Shown here one piece after another: positions 1 through 8,200 of a stretch of 24,100 nt of DNA; the first letter of the stretch is position 1; every line of letters starts with the position of its first letter. The position numbers and the translations under genes were made by a program. This DNA comes from Actinomycetes bacterium (GTDB lineage Bacteria > Actinomycetota > Acidimicrobiia > Acidimicrobiales > SZUA-35). The stretch lies in assembly GCA_024227975.1 (NCBI GenBank), contig JAAETV010000634.1, positions 1 to 24,100 of the forward strand. The letters are read 5' to 3'. Below the pieces are notes generated by a model, which made no database searches, was not told the origin of the DNA, and saw nothing but the letters and a program-made list of their open reading frames with translations.

Positions 1-1643
1 CCGTGGCGCTCGGCCTCGCTCCACCACAACTCGATCAATTCCGCCAGCTTCTCGGGGTGGCCTTCAGCCAGGTTGTTGCACTCGGAGAAGTCATCATCCA
101 GGTGGTACAGCTCCCAGGTGTCCTCGTCGAACGGCTTGCCCCGCCGGTGCCAGGTCACCGCCTTCCACCCATCGGCCCAGATACCACGATGACCGAACAT
201 CTCGAAGTATTGGGCCTGCTTGGCCGACGGGGCGTCAGCCGAATCGAAGCTATAGGTCATCGATGTCCCCGCCACCGGAAGCTGTTGTCGACCACGGAAC
301 ACCTCTGGCTGATCGACGCCGGCGGCTTCCAGGATCGTTGGTGTCAGATCGACGACATGGTGGAACTGGCGGCGTATCTCACCCTGGTTGGAGATCTGAT
401 CCGGCCAATGGATCACGAGAGGGTCACGCACACCTCCACCATGGGTGTTCTGCTTGTACCACTTCAGCGGGGTGTTTCCAGCCTGTGCCCGACCCCACGG
501 ATAGTTGGTGTGCGAGCGGGGTCCACCGATGTCATCGAGGCGAGAGTAGGCATCATCGAGGTCCTCGGGGAAACCGTTGAAGAAGCGAACCTCGTCGACG
601 AGTCCGGTGGCGAACCCTTCCTGGCTGGCCCCATTGTCGGAGGTGACGATGAACAGGGTGTTGTCGAGCTCCCCGACCGATTCGAGATAGTCGACAATAC
701 GGCCGATCTGGACATCGGTGTGATCGAGGAAGGCGGCGAAGGCCTCCTGTAGTCGGGCAGCAACCGCCTGCTCCTGATCACCCAGCTCATCCCAAGGTCG
801 AACTCCGCGATTGAGGGGGGCGAGATCGGTGCCTTCGGGGATGACCCCGAGCTCCTGTTGGCGCTCGAACCATTGGTGGCGGATCACATCCCAGCCGGCA
901 TCGAAGCGGCCCCGGTACTTGTCAAGGTACTCGGGTGGGGCCTGATGGGGAGAGTGAGTAGCGCCCCAGGCCACATAAGTGAAGAAGGGACGATCGGGGC
1001 GAACCGACTTCGATTCCCGCATGAACTGGATGGCCCGATCGGTCAGATCCTCCGACAGGTGGTAGCCATCGTCTCCCGATGGGGGTTCGAGATGGTGGTT
1101 GTCATAGGTCAACTCGGGATGGAATTGGTCGGTCTCACCCTGCATGAAGCCGTAGAACCGATCGAAGCCGCGTTGTAGGGGCCAATCATCGAAGGGGCCG
1201 GCGGCCGAGGTCTCGACCATGGGACACAGGTGCCATTTTCCGACGGCGAAGGTGGCGTAGCCGGCCTCGTTCAACAGCTCGGCGACCGTGGCCGCGTCAT
1301 GGCTGATCCGGCCTCGCATGTGGGGGTAGCCAGTGTCGTAGTTCGAGATGGCCCGCATCCCAACGGTGTGATGGTTCCGGCCCGTGAGCAGGGCAGCCCT
1401 GGTCGGTGAGCACAAAGCGGTCGTGTGAAAATCGGTGTAGCGAAGACCAGCGGTGGCCAAGCGATCGATGTTCGGAGTATCGATCGTCGAGCCGTAGCAG
1501 CCGAAGTGGGAGAAGCCGGTGTCGTCGAACAGGATGAGCACCACATTCGGCTTGCCTTCTAGGTCCGGAGGCGCCGGCCACCAGGGTGTCGACTCGGCCG
1601 CCGTTCGTCCGATGACGCCCCCGAATGCATCGTCTCTGCTCAT
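1..1643 (-). CDS. Arylsulfatase-family sulfatase (formylglycine type), C-terminus off the left edge
   Basis: The N-terminal 547 residues of a sulfatase that hydrolyses sulfate esters. Visible motifs: the metal-binding Asp pair D40-D41 (LFDDTGFSHFGCYG), the signature C78-S-P-T-R with C78 as the residue expected to be converted to formylglycine, GKWH with K136 and H138, and a later SDNGAS metal-binding segment. The N-terminus has no signal peptide, so the enzyme looks cytoplasmic. Close actinobacterial relatives are often around 750 residues, so roughly a quarter is probably missing beyond the edge. A sulfatase-modifying (formylglycine-generating) enzyme must be encoded elsewhere. It lies 28 bp downstream of the dioxygenase gene on the same strand, yet has its own TAGGTT box 7 nt before the ATG, so it may also be transcribed alone without a leader. 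The substrate cannot be told from sequence. Confidence 0.93.
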   Translation of the reverse strand, partial: MSRDDAFGGVIGRTAAESTPWWPAPPDLEGKPNVVLILFDDTGFSHFGCYGSTIDTPNIDRLATAGLRYTDFHTTALCSPTRAALLTGRNHHTVGMRAISNYDTGYPHMRGRISHDAATVAELLNEAGYATFAVGKWHLCPMVETSAAGPFDDWPLQRGFDRFYGFMQGETDQFHPELTYDNHHLEPPSGDDGYHLSEDLTDRAIQFMRESKSVRPDRPFFTYVAWGATHSPHQAPPEYLDKYRGRFDAGWDVIRHQWFERQQELGVIPEGTDLAPLNRGVRPWDELGDQEQAVAARLQEAFAAFLDHTDVQIGRIVDYLESVGELDNTLFIVTSDNGASQEGFATGLVDEVRFFNGFPEDLDDAYSRLDDIGGPRSHTNYPWGRAQAGNTPLKWYKQNTHGGGVRDPLVIHWPDQISNQGEIRRQFHHVVDLTPTILEAAGVDQPEVFRGRQQLPVAGTSMTYSFDSADAPSAKQAQYFEMFGHRGIWADGWKAVTWHRRGKPFDEDTWELYHLDDDFSECNNLAEGHPEKLAELIELWWSEAERH

Positions 1644-1650
1644 AGGGCCG

Positions 1651-1656
1651 AACCTA
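1651..1656 (-). promoter_or_regulatory. Candidate -10 box (TAGGTT) for leaderless sulfatase transcription
   Basis: TAGGTT fits the actinobacterial TANNNT -10 pattern. It ends 7 nt before the sulfatase ATG, so transcription would begin at or beside the A of the start codon. No Shine-Dalgarno sequence precedes this ATG. I do not see a convincing -35. Confidence 0.5.
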
Positions 1657-1671
1657 CTTCAGTGGCACGGC

Positions 1672-2553
1672 TCAGTCCGGTTGAGGCATGTGGTTGGTTG
1701 CCGACTCCGTCTCTGGCTCACCGGCGATTCGGGTGTGCCACATGATCCGGGGCTCGGTCATATCGAATGGGGTGGCCTGATGCATCAGCCAGCGGTTGTC
1801 CCAAACAATGGCATCGCCGACCGTCCACTGATGGTGGTACATGCGCTCCGGGGTGCAGGCGTGGTCGGCCAGCCAATCGAGGAGAGTCTCTGACTCCTGG
1901 GAATCCATACCGACGATGTTGTGGGCGTGGCGCCCGGTCAACAGGTTTGGGAGGCCGTTGACGGGATCGATCCTGACCAGGGGTCGCAGGGACGTCTCGA
2001 AGTCGTGGTAGCCATACTGGCCGTAGGTGCCGTCATCCTTCTTCGTCGGCAGGTACCCGACCCGGCCCTGGCTGTAGTAAAGGGAGTGATAGGCCGACAG
2101 GTCCTGGATCTTCTCCTTGGTCTCGTCATCGAGCGCCTGGTACGCCACTCGCATATCCACGAAACCGGTTGCCGCCCCCGAGCTGGGCACCACTTCGGCA
2201 CTGAACACGGCACCCTTGGCCTGAATAGGCATATAAGTGCTGTCGAAGTGCCAGCCTTCGTTCCCCCTCAACGACTTGACCAGATCCTCGTCGGGATCGC
2301 TATGAACGACCCCGTCGGTGGTCACGTTGGAGATGGGAGCGGCTGGGAACTCCAGGTCGCCGAAACGACGAGCAAAGTCGTTCTGCTCGTCCTTGGTCAG
2401 GAACTGCCCCGGAAAGACCAGGAGGCCGTATTGGAGCCACGCTTCATGGATCGCGGTGAAGGTCTCGTCGTCGATCGAGCGAAGCTCGACCCCGTTGACG
2501 ATGGCCCCGAAGGTGCTGTTGAGGGGTTCCAGGTCGAGGGTGTTGGCGCTCAT
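1672..2553 (-). CDS. TauD/TfdA-family Fe(II)/2-oxoglutarate-dependent dioxygenase
   Basis: A 293-residue enzyme of the TauD/TfdA/AtsK family, which couples 2-oxoglutarate decarboxylation to hydroxylation, often releasing sulfite, sulfate or a phenol. The iron facial triad is H102-F-D104 (in WHFDSTYMP) and H258 (in RWLMHQATP). R269, eleven residues after H258, matches the arginine that binds 2-oxoglutarate (R266 in TauD, from memory). The position equivalent to TauD R270, which holds the taurine sulfonate, is H273, so a taurine-like substrate is less likely. Length is typical. The start is supported by a TAGGCT box 6 nt upstream. It sits between a CoA-transferase and a sulfatase on the same strand; that context suggests catabolism of a carboxylated or sulfated small molecule, but the actual substrate is unknown. 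Confidence 0.93.
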   Translation of the reverse strand: MSANTLDLEPLNSTFGAIVNGVELRSIDDETFTAIHEAWLQYGLLVFPGQFLTKDEQNDFARRFGDLEFPAAPISNVTTDGVVHSDPDEDLVKSLRGNEGWHFDSTYMPIQAKGAVFSAEVVPSSGAATGFVDMRVAYQALDDETKEKIQDLSAYHSLYYSQGRVGYLPTKKDDGTYGQYGYHDFETSLRPLVRIDPVNGLPNLLTGRHAHNIVGMDSQESETLLDWLADHACTPERMYHHQWTVGDAIVWDNRWLMHQATPFDMTEPRIMWHTRIAGEPETESATNHMPQPD

Positions 2554-2559
2554 GAGCCA

Positions 2560-2565
2560 AGCCTA
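2560..2565 (-). promoter_or_regulatory. Candidate -10 box (TAGGCT) for leaderless dioxygenase transcription
   Basis: TAGGCT lies 6 nt before the dioxygenase ATG inside the 51-bp gap after the CoA-transferase stop. The spacing places the transcription start at the ATG. There is no clear Shine-Dalgarno sequence, which agrees with a leaderless message. Confidence 0.5.
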
Positions 2566-2604
2566 CGACTGGCCAATAGCTCGGTTCAAAGCGATGCTCA
2601 GCTC

Positions 2605-3849
2605 TCAGTCGGCGCCGCTGGTGGTGGTGTCACCGTTCACGATGCCGCCTTCGATCAGCTCGGCCACTTCAGCCGTTGAGAGCCCTAGCAATCTGGTCAG
2701 CACCTCGGCGGTGTGCTGACCCGCTTCGGGAGCGGGCCCCCGGACCCCTACCTCGTCGTTGAGAGGCATGCGGAAGGGGGCGGCAACGGTCTCGAACATG
2801 CCGGCGGTCGGATGGTCTATGGCCTCGAAGGCGCCAGTAGCCCGGACCTGTGGATCGGCCACCGCGGAGGCAGCATCGTTGATCGGAGCCCAGATGCAGC
2901 GCTGCTGGTCGAGCCTTGGAGTCCAGTGGTCATAGGGCATGGACCCGATGGACTCATCGAGAGTAGCCATGAGTCTGCCGATGTTCCGGTAGCGACCTCG
3001 TCCGGTGGCAAGGTCTTCGTCGGCCATCAGATCATGGCGTTCGAGGGCGACGCAGAATCGCTGCCAGGCGTCGCCGATGTCGGGCATCATGAACTGGATC
3101 CAATGACCGTCGGAGCACTGGAACGCTTCGAACATGGCCGAAACCGAGCCTTCACGGAGTCTGTCGATGTGAGGCTCCCCGTCAACCAGGGCGGTGCACA
3201 GGTCAAGGGCGATGGTGAACGTTGCCGTCCTCAGCAAGGAGGTCTCGATGATCTGCCCCTCCCCGGTCTGATCCCGACTGCGCAGTGCCGCCATCAGGCC
3301 CCCGAACAGGGCAATGGCTGTGGTGTGATCGCCCTGCCCGGGGCGGGCATGGGGAGGCACTCCGCCCGGTGGGGTCATACCGCCATGGAGACCCGATCGG
3401 GAGAAGAAGGCGGTCACGTCGTAGCCGGGGCGGTTGATCTCGTCACCCTGCTCGCCGTAGCCGGACAACAGGCCGATGACCAGATCCGGCTTGATGCCAT
3501 GGAGGGTCTCGACGTCGAGCCTGAAGCGCTGTCGCCGCTCGGGCAAGAGGTTGGTTATCACAATGTCTGCGGTGGCAACGAGGCGGTGGGCGACGTCGAT
3601 ACCGGCCGGATCATCGAGGTTGAGCTCGATCGACTGCTTTCCCCGATTGATGAACTGGAAGGGGTGATCAGGGTTGGCCTCGCCCTCTGGCACCTTGGCC
3701 TGTTTCATCAGGCCCCGGACCGGGTCGCCCCCGATGGCCTCGACCTTGATGACCTCGCCTCCGAGGTCGGCCATGATGGCGGCCGCGGTCGGAGCAGCGG
3801 CAAAGTTGGCGAACTCAACGATTCGGACGCCATCAAGGGGTGAGCTCAT
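2605..3849 (-). CDS. CaiB/BaiF family (class III) CoA-transferase
   Basis: A 414-residue class III CoA-transferase, which moves CoA between carboxylic acids through an enzyme-bound aspartyl-CoA anhydride. The N-terminal Rossmann-like segment (LDGVRIVEFANFAAAP, then MADLGGEVIKVE) and the catalytic Asp in GQGDHTTA (D174 from this start) are intact, and length matches the family. The frame is open to an upstream ATG at 3879, but the ATG at 3849 has an excellent AGGAGGTG five bases before it and begins MSSPLDGVRI, the usual N-terminus, so I chose it. It is the first gene of the minus-strand run with the dioxygenase and sulfatase. Activation of a substrate acid as its CoA thioester is the likely role; which acid is not visible. 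Confidence 0.95.
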   Translation of the reverse strand: MSSPLDGVRIVEFANFAAAPTAAAIMADLGGEVIKVEAIGGDPVRGLMKQAKVPEGEANPDHPFQFINRGKQSIELNLDDPAGIDVAHRLVATADIVITNLLPERRQRFRLDVETLHGIKPDLVIGLLSGYGEQGDEINRPGYDVTAFFSRSGLHGGMTPPGGVPPHARPGQGDHTTAIALFGGLMAALRSRDQTGEGQIIETSLLRTATFTIALDLCTALVDGEPHIDRLREGSVSAMFEAFQCSDGHWIQFMMPDIGDAWQRFCVALERHDLMADEDLATGRGRYRNIGRLMATLDESIGSMPYDHWTPRLDQQRCIWAPINDAASAVADPQVRATGAFEAIDHPTAGMFETVAAPFRMPLNDEVGVRGPAPEAGQHTAEVLTRLLGLSTAEVAELIEGGIVNGDTTTSGAD

Positions 3850-3853
3850 CTGG

Positions 3854-3861
3854 CACCTCCT
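3854..3861 (-). promoter_or_regulatory. Strong Shine-Dalgarno site deciding the CoA-transferase start
   Basis: AGGAGGTG reads on the minus strand and ends four bases before the ATG at 3849. It favours that start over the upstream in-frame ATG at 3879. It contrasts with the next two genes of the cluster, which lack such a site. Confidence 0.75.
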
Positions 3862-4040
3862 GCGATGGTCAGCCAACACGCCGATCCATTCGCTCCGGGA
3901 CTATGCATCACGCCATGGTCCTGGAGCGAACCCGTGGGCGCAAGGCCACAGCGGAATCAGTAGCCACTGTTTTGCCAACGACCGCCCAGCGCTAGCACCT
4001 TGGTGACGGTGAGCCCGATGAATCACCTCCGAGAGATGGG

Positions 4041-5390
4041 GTGAACCTGATGACCAGGTCGTCGTTCAAGGTTCCCGGCTACCGGTACCTGTGGTTGACA
4101 GCATGGTTGTGGCACGTGGCCCGCTGGATGGTCGTCTTCGCCACCACCTATCGGGTCAACGAGCAGACGGGTGACCCCCTCCTGGTCCAACTGGTCGGGA
4201 CGGCATTCATGGCTCCCATGTTCCTCGGGGGGGCCATCGCCGGCACCATTACCGATCGGCTCGACCGCCATCGGACGGTGGCCCGCTCCTTGGGCATCCT
4301 GGCTCCCCTGTCAGCAATGATGGGTCTTGCCGTTCTGGGGGACCAGGCCCCAATTGGGGTCTCCTACCTCTTCGTGTTCTGCATCGGGGCCGGCAACGTC
4401 ATCGACTTGACGAGCCGGCGTTCGATCGCCTTCGGGCTCGTTGGTACGGGCCTCATCACCAACGCCGCCGCACTCGAGACCCTGGCCCTGCACGGGGGAA
4501 ACATGATCGGCACCATTAGCGGAGGTGCCATCATCGCCGCCCTCGGAGTGGCGTCGGTCTACCTCGGAGTCGGCTTCGTCTACCTGGTGGCCATGACTAG
4601 CTTCATCATCGCCTCCAGGGTGGCCAGAGCAGCCAACCGAGACCCAGGCGCCAACCAACGGCCAGGCTCAGGATCTGTCGGCTCAGTATCCACCACCCCC
4701 GTTTCTGGCGACCCGCCAGCCGAGACACCAACCCCGGCCGATGTTGCAGCCAGTGGTCAGCCACCATCGACGGTGGCCGTCTCGACACCGGCTCCCTCGA
4801 TGGGCCAAGACCTGCGAGCAGGGATTGGCCTGCTCCGATCCAACACCGTCTTGCGCCAGTTCCTCATGACGACGGTCCTGATGAACTTCTTCTACCACGC
4901 CTTCATGCCCCTCATACCCGTCTTCGCCAAGGGCCTGGGGGTTGGCCCCTTCCCCACCGGCCTGCTCGCCTCGGCCGCCGGGATGGGGACCATGATCGGC
5001 GCCTCGATCATTGCCAAGTTACAGCCAGCCCGACGCGGCCTCATCCACATCGGTGGCTCACTCGGGGCCATGACCATGCTCATAGTGTTCGCCAACATGA
5101 CCTGGTATCCGGCTGCCTTCGGCGCCCTCTTCCTTGCTGGACTGTCGAGCTCAGGCTTCGGGGCCACCCAGTCGGCCCTGGTCGTGTCGCTGGTCGACGA
5201 GTCGCTACGAGGGCGCGCCCTCGGCGCGTTGAGTATGGCCATCGGGGCCATGCCATTCGGTATGTTCAGCCTCGGACTGATCGCCCAGCGGACGAACCCT
5301 CGCCTGGCTCTTACCGTGAGCGTCAGCACCGGGTTCGCCTTCCTTGTCATCTGGCAGGCCACCCGGCCACATCTCAGGACCTTGCCCTAG
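4041..5390 (+). CDS. Major facilitator superfamily transporter, probable exporter
   Basis: A 449-residue inner-membrane protein with about 12 hydrophobic segments. The loop after segment 2 carries the MFS motif-A core (GTITDRLDRHRTV, residues about 68-80). Segments 1-6 end near residue 197. A long cytoplasmic linker, about residues 198-255, is rich in Pro, Ser, Thr and Gly, and segments 7-12 follow. Overall it resembles DHA3/MFS_3 (EntS-like) exporters. The start is uncertain: GTG at 4041 follows GAGAGATGGG closely, and an in-frame ATG at 4050 is equally usable. It is divergent from the CoA-transferase gene across about 190 bp and converges with the LLM oxidoreductase gene, ending 17 bp from it. 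It may move a substrate or product of the neighbouring cluster, which is inference from position only. Confidence 0.9.
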   Translation: MNLMTRSSFKVPGYRYLWLTAWLWHVARWMVVFATTYRVNEQTGDPLLVQLVGTAFMAPMFLGGAIAGTITDRLDRHRTVARSLGILAPLSAMMGLAVLGDQAPIGVSYLFVFCIGAGNVIDLTSRRSIAFGLVGTGLITNAAALETLALHGGNMIGTISGGAIIAALGVASVYLGVGFVYLVAMTSFIIASRVARAANRDPGANQRPGSGSVGSVSTTPVSGDPPAETPTPADVAASGQPPSTVAVSTPAPSMGQDLRAGIGLLRSNTVLRQFLMTTVLMNFFYHAFMPLIPVFAKGLGVGPFPTGLLASAAGMGTMIGASIIAKLQPARRGLIHIGGSLGAMTMLIVFANMTWYPAAFGALFLAGLSSSGFGATQSALVVSLVDESLRGRALGALSMAIGAMPFGMFSLGLIAQRTNPRLALTVSVSTGFAFLVIWQATRPHLRTLP

Positions 5391-5407
5391 AGATCGAAGG
5401 GACGAGG

Positions 5408-6286
5408 TCAGCGTGTGGCCACGGGGGCGATCTTCTCCGCCAGCTGCTCCATGGCATCGGGTAACTTCTCCAGATCTCCTGTCGGGGGCGCAATGATCAA
5501 CCGATCAACCCCGAGCTCTTCGAATTCCTTCACCTTGTCGACACTGTCGCGCCGGGGGCTCCAGCTACCAATGGTGATAGCGATGGCGTCACCGTCACGC
5601 CCATGTTCGGTCGCGGTCGCCTTCATCAGCTCCAACAAGCCCAGCAGATCATCCTCGGTGGCGCTGATGGGGAAGAACCCGTCGCCGAGTCGACCCGCTC
5701 GACGAGCGGCGGCCTTGGAGTGACCACCAACCACGATCGGCACCCCACCTTCCTGCACGGGTTGAGGACGCTGGATCGCCCCCTCGAAGCTGGCAAACGA
5801 TCCGTCGTAGGAGGCACGATCCTGGGTCCACAGCGCTCGCATGGCGGCCACATAGTCGTCGGTCCGACGTCCCCGGTCCTCGAACGGCAGGCCCAAGGCC
5901 GTGAACTCCTCTTCGAGCCAGCCGACCCCGATTCCGAGATCGAATCGACCGTTCGAGAGCCTGTCGAGGGTGGCACACTCCTTGGCCAAGATCACGGGAT
6001 TGCGCTGGGGCACGATCAGGATCCCGGTGGCCAAGCGGACCTCGGTGGTGAGACCGGCCGCGTAGGCCAGCCAGATCAGCGGGTCGGGAATGTCAGCCTC
6101 CTCCGAGCCCGGAATCTTGCCAGAGGCACTGTAGGGATACTGCGATTGGTACCCATCAGGAATGACGGCGTGCTCGATCGCCCAGATCGACTCGATGCCA
6201 CACCGGTCGGCGTTGGTGGCAATGGCGGCCGCACCCTCCGCACTGGCGAAGGGCCCGGTGCTGGCGAACATGATCCCGAACTTCAT
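5408..6286 (-). CDS. LLM-class (luciferase-like) F420-type oxidoreductase
   Basis: A 292-residue luciferase-like TIM-barrel oxidoreductase of the type that in actinobacteria usually binds coenzyme F420 (TIGR03619-like). Visible family segments: MKFGIMFASTGPF at the N-terminus, the strand-helix WAIEHAVIP, then VRLATGILIVPQRNP, LAKECATLDRLSNGRFDLGIGVGWLEEEF at about residues 103-130, and near the C-terminus VPIVVGGHSKAAARRAGRLGDGFFP. Length is usual. The ATG is preceded by GAGG at good spacing (GACGAGGTCAACC). The gene is divergent from a crotonase across a 146-bp region with a 33-bp direct repeat, so the two may share control. F420 rather than FMN use is a family-level inference; the substrate is unknown. 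Confidence 0.92.
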   Translation of the reverse strand: MKFGIMFASTGPFASAEGAAAIATNADRCGIESIWAIEHAVIPDGYQSQYPYSASGKIPGSEEADIPDPLIWLAYAAGLTTEVRLATGILIVPQRNPVILAKECATLDRLSNGRFDLGIGVGWLEEEFTALGLPFEDRGRRTDDYVAAMRALWTQDRASYDGSFASFEGAIQRPQPVQEGGVPIVVGGHSKAAARRAGRLGDGFFPISATEDDLLGLLELMKATATEHGRDGDAIAITIGSWSPRRDSVDKVKEFEELGVDRLIIAPPTGDLEKLPDAMEQLAEKIAPVATR

Positions 6287-6317
6287 GGTTGACCTCGTCT
6301 CTGCTGATGCTCTCTGC

Positions 6318-6393
6318 TGTCAATCTGGTCGAACGCCAAGGCACCCGAACTGTCAATCTGGTCGAACGCCAAGGCACCCGAACTGTCAGTCTG
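6318..6393. repeat. Direct repeat, 33-bp unit, two full copies plus a 10-bp third
   Basis: Two identical 33-bp copies stand at 6318-6350 and 6351-6383, each beginning TGTCAATCTGGTCGAACG. A third, 10-bp partial copy (one mismatch) is at 6384-6393. The block fills much of the region between the divergent LLM oxidoreductase and crotonase genes. A spacing of 33 bp is about three helical turns, so equivalent bases face the same side of the DNA. On the minus strand each copy contains TTGACA, a perfect -35 hexamer, but I see no matching -10 at 17 bp. It may be a regulator-binding array or simply a recent duplication. Confidence 0.85.
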
Positions 6394-6419
6394 CACATGC
6401 GGTGGCGATGGAGGCCAAC

Positions 6420-6425
6420 TAGCGT
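6420..6425 (+). promoter_or_regulatory. Candidate -10 box (TAGCGT) for leaderless crotonase transcription
   Basis: TAGCGT ends 7 nt before the ATG at 6433. It supports that start over an open-frame extension to 6289, which runs through the 33-bp repeats and has no homology to the family. Confidence 0.5.
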
Positions 6426-6432
6426 TCGGTCC

Positions 6433-7257
6433 ATGAGCGAAACCAGAACAGTCCGCTACGACACGAATGCGGGGGTGGCGACCATCACCCTCGACCGTCC
6501 CCAAACGCTCAACGCCATGAACAACCCTCTCATGAACGACCTGAAATGGGCCCTCGAGAATGTAGTAGCCGACGAGTCGGTGCGAGCGGCGGTGCTGACA
6601 GGGTCCGGTCGGGGCTTCTGTTCAGGAGCCGATCTAGCCCCTACGGCTGACCGAGCAGGGACGGATGGTGATGTTGACCAGCTGGGTGAGACCGTGACCC
6701 AGGGTATGGACGACATCTTCCATCCTCCAATCCGGCTCCTGTCTCAGCTTCCGGTCCCCACCATCGCCAAGGTCAACGGGGTGGCTGCCGGTGGTGGTAT
6801 GGGCCTGGCCCTCGGGTGCGACCTCGTCGTTGCCGCCCGCTCGGCCCGGTTCGTCTGCACCTTTGGGCCGCGCTTGGGGATCGTGCCGGACCTTGGTACC
6901 ACCTTCCACCTTCCCCATCTCGTCGGACGAGCCAGGGCCAGAGGCATTGCCATGCTCGGAGAGTCGATCAGTGCCGACCAGGCGGCCGAGTGGGGTCTGA
7001 TCTGGGCTGCCGTCGACGACGACCAACTCGATGCCACTGTCGAGGACGTCGCAGCTCGCCTGGCCCGCAATAGCCCCGAGGCCATGACCAGGATCCGAAG
7101 CTCGTTCGAGTCCGCTGACACCAACACCTTGAGCCAGCAGCTAGACGTCGAGCGCGATCATCAGCGGGTGTTGATTCCACGCAATATGGAAGAGGGAGCC
7201 ACCGCCTTCATGGAGAAGCGCGAGCCCAAGTTCGATCAACAGCGGTCGGCGGACTGA
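6433..7257 (+). CDS. Enoyl-CoA hydratase/isomerase family protein (PaaG-like active site)
   Basis: A 274-residue crotonase-fold enzyme. Oxyanion-hole segments are GRGFCSGADL (residues 60-68) and NGVAAGGGMGLALGCD (115-130). By eye, neither of the two hydratase glutamates of rat enoyl-CoA hydratase (E144, E164) is kept: both positions are Gly. D153 in GIVPDLG instead matches the single acid of isomerases such as PaaG. Isomerisation of a CoA thioester is therefore more likely than hydration. The start is chosen at MSETRTVRY, because a TAGCGT box lies 7 nt upstream and because the frame upstream reads through the 33-bp repeat. It precedes the FAH-family gene by 67 bp and probably forms an operon with it. 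Confidence 0.92.
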   Translation: MSETRTVRYDTNAGVATITLDRPQTLNAMNNPLMNDLKWALENVVADESVRAAVLTGSGRGFCSGADLAPTADRAGTDGDVDQLGETVTQGMDDIFHPPIRLLSQLPVPTIAKVNGVAAGGGMGLALGCDLVVAARSARFVCTFGPRLGIVPDLGTTFHLPHLVGRARARGIAMLGESISADQAAEWGLIWAAVDDDQLDATVEDVAARLARNSPEAMTRIRSSFESADTNTLSQQLDVERDHQRVLIPRNMEEGATAFMEKREPKFDQQRSAD

Positions 7258-7324
7258 TCCCCCATTGCGGCCATAATCGACGGCACCAGCTGAAACGAAC
7301 CCGATTCCGAACAGGAGACAACTG

Positions 7325-8164
7325 ATGGCTTTTCGCTTCGCCAACGTGGCTGGACGGTCAGCCCTGGTCGACGCTGATGATCAGTGGTACGACCTCGAAC
7401 GATTGACCGGCGGTGCGGTCTCATCTGACCCCATGACTGCCCTCGGCCGTGAGGCCAGGCTGCACGAGGCCGCGACCGGGCTGGGCGCAGCCACCGCGGA
7501 GGGGGTACTGGATGAAGCCGATCTGGGGTCACCGGTTCCCACCCCTCGCAACGCCTTCGGTATCGGTCTCAACTATCGCCCCCACGCCGAAGAGTCAGGG
7601 ATGGATCTGCCCAAGACGCCGTTGGTGTTCGGCAAGTTCACCAGCTGCATCGTTGGCCCGACGGCGGAGGTCGAGCTGCGATCGAAGACGACGGACTGGG
7701 AGGTCGAGCTCGTTGTGGTCATCGGCAAACCCGGGCGCGACATCCCAGCCGCTTCGGCTTGGGATCATGTCCTTGGCCTTACGGTTGGGCAGGACGTCAG
7801 CGATCGGGCTCTTCAGTTTGCGGCCAAGCCACCCCATTTCGACCTCGGCAAATCACGCGACACCTACGGCCCGATGGGTCCGGTTCTGGTTTCGACCGAC
7901 TCCTTCGACGACCCGACCGACCTGGCCATCACTTGTGACATCAATGATGCCCGCAAGCAAGACGACCGAACGACGAGCCTGATCTTCTCGGTGGCTGAGC
8001 TGATCGAGTACTTGTCGGGGATCATCACCCTCGACACCGGTGATGTGATCTTCACTGGGACCCCAGCCGGGGTTGGCGCTGCAACCCAGACATTCCTCGA
8101 ACCAGGCGATGTCATCACCTCCACCATCGAGGGGATCGGCACCATGACGAACCCTTGCCGCTGA
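7325..8164 (+). CDS. Fumarylacetoacetate hydrolase (FAH) family protein
   Basis: A 279-residue member of the FAH superfamily, whose members are metal-dependent hydrolases, decarboxylases or isomerases of dicarbonyl compounds from aromatic degradation. After a short N-terminal domain, the catalytic domain (about residues 75-278) shows [12 protein letters not shown], then FGKF, the metal ligands E126 and E128 in DWEVEL, and D157 in GQDVSD. It ends with [21 protein letters not shown], a hallmark of the family. AGGAG precedes the ATG at good spacing. It lies behind a PaaG-like crotonase, which fits a ring-cleavage or acyl-CoA catabolic route, but the exact reaction cannot be assigned from sequence. 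It converges with the amidase gene, 36 bp away. Confidence 0.93.
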   Translation: MAFRFANVAGRSALVDADDQWYDLERLTGGAVSSDPMTALGREARLHEAATGLGAATAEGVLDEADLGSPVPTPRNAFGIGLNYRPHAEESGMDLPKTPLVFGKFTSCIVGPTAEVELRSKTTDWEVELVVVIGKPGRDIPAASAWDHVLGLTVGQDVSDRALQFAAKPPHFDLGKSRDTYGPMGPVLVSTDSFDDPTDLAITCDINDARKQDDRTTSLIFSVAELIEYLSGIITLDTGDVIFTGTPAGVGAATQTFLEPGDVITSTIEGIGTMTNPCR

Positions 8165-8200
8165 GCGAACGCGGCGGCTCGTACTGGTCGTTCCCCCGGG

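Noticed and set aside
3..752. 249-codon plus-strand open frame
   Set aside because: It lies antisense to the sulfatase, whose motifs are clear on the minus strand; long antisense frames are expected at this GC content.
1921..3843. Two long plus-strand open frames (1921-2679, 2713-3843)
   Set aside because: Antisense to the dioxygenase and CoA-transferase; no family similarity in the translations.
6318..6356. TTGACA on the minus strand of each 33-bp unit as -35 elements
   Set aside because: No TANNNT-like -10 lies at 16-18 bp from either copy, so I do not call a promoter.
6289..6432. N-terminal extension of the crotonase to 6289
   Set aside because: The extra 48 codons mostly translate the 33-bp DNA repeat (33 is divisible by 3, so the frame stays open) and do not resemble the family; the TAGCGT box supports 6433.
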